Assembly: GCA_963709355.1 (NCBI GenBank)
Contig: CAVPVY010000005.1
Span: 2,418,001 to 2,482,000 of the forward strand
Source: PLOWO2-12-38-17 sp963709355
GTDB lineage: Bacteria; Planctomycetota; Brocadiia; Brocadiales; Brocadiaceae
Length of the DNA: 64,000 nt
Direction of reading: 5' to 3'
Part shown: one piece after another, positions 63,901 through 64,000 of the stretch
Position numbering within the stretch: the stretch's first letter is position 1
Layout of the letters: each line of letters starts with the position of its first letter
Position numbers and translations under genes: made by a program
Notes under the pieces: model-generated
The model's database searches: none
Told to the model about the DNA's origin: nothing
The model's input: the letters and a program-made list of their open reading frames with translations, nothing else

Positions 63901-64000
63901 TAAAGTACCATTCCAGCCACCGATTTTATGATATTTACCGTATTTTACAAAGCAATTTCAGCAATTTATTTATTTGTTCATCAGTAGATAAATTTCGATG

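Overview
This 64 kb window comes from an AT-rich, Gram-negative bacterial chromosome. It carries lpxK, a group-4 [NiFe]-hydrogenase/complex-I-like operon, a DabAB-type inorganic-carbon uptake pair, a pyruvoyl-dependent arginine decarboxylase, glutamate and alanine dehydrogenases and many dispersed palindromic repeats. Gene content and style fit an anammox-type planctomycete (Candidatus Brocadiales). That placement is inference: no rRNA or hydrazine-metabolism gene is present to prove it.

Layout. (1) 1-6.7 kb: housekeeping genes on the + strand (end of thiD, HNH nuclease, lpxK, small ferredoxin, deoxyhypusine-synthase-like gene, HhH-GPD glycosylase, pyrC, NYN-domain protein, VanZ-like protein). 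(2) 6.7-9.1 kb: a DpnII-type restriction-modification pair behind a palindromic repeat. (3) 9.1-12.1 kb: a large radical SAM protein that has absorbed a dispersed repeat in frame. (4) 12.1-22 kb: an accessory region with a GGDEF/EAL protein of different base composition, a decayed duplicate of the hydrogenase small-subunit 3' end, an MFS transporter and gdhA, then what I read as a decayed chromosomal integron. It has a frameshifted, truncated integron integrase on the - strand facing away from four + strand gene cassettes, each ending in an attC-like structure. One cassette encodes a 767-residue nuclease with about ten zinc-finger modules. (5) 22-34.9 kb, - strand: dabA, dabB, then hyfB, hyfC, hyfE, hyfF, a fused nuoCD/hyfG-like large subunit and a fused hyfH-hyfI small subunit. 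A GxxExxY gene bounded by inverted repeats is inserted between large and small subunits. (6) 35-41.6 kb: GNAT and DUF2156 genes, then gap, pgk, rpe, accD and tRNA-Asn. (7) 41.8-49.2 kb: rmuC, a Tat-exported DUF362 protein, tRNA-Val, a zinc-ribbon protein, a frameshifted apt, an RpoD-like sigma factor, rpsA, cmk. (8) 49.3-57.5 kb: a vWA/glutamine-amidotransferase-like membrane protein and a DUF4159 protein separated by a dead GxxExxY element, a three-gene toxin-antitoxin set, and a DnaQ-BRCT exonuclease operon. (9) 57.5-64 kb: mtaB, ald, argJ, pdaD, and two damaged genes (ppa, dedA).

How it fits together: the Hyf-like complex and DabAB are both membrane ion-coupled machines and may form one long transcription unit from dabA to hyfI. 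The gap-pgk-rpe run serves central carbon metabolism. The window is rich in decay: intI, the hyfI duplicate, one GxxExxY gene, apt, ppa and dedA all carry visible frameshifts or nonsense codons, any of which could in principle be an assembly error.
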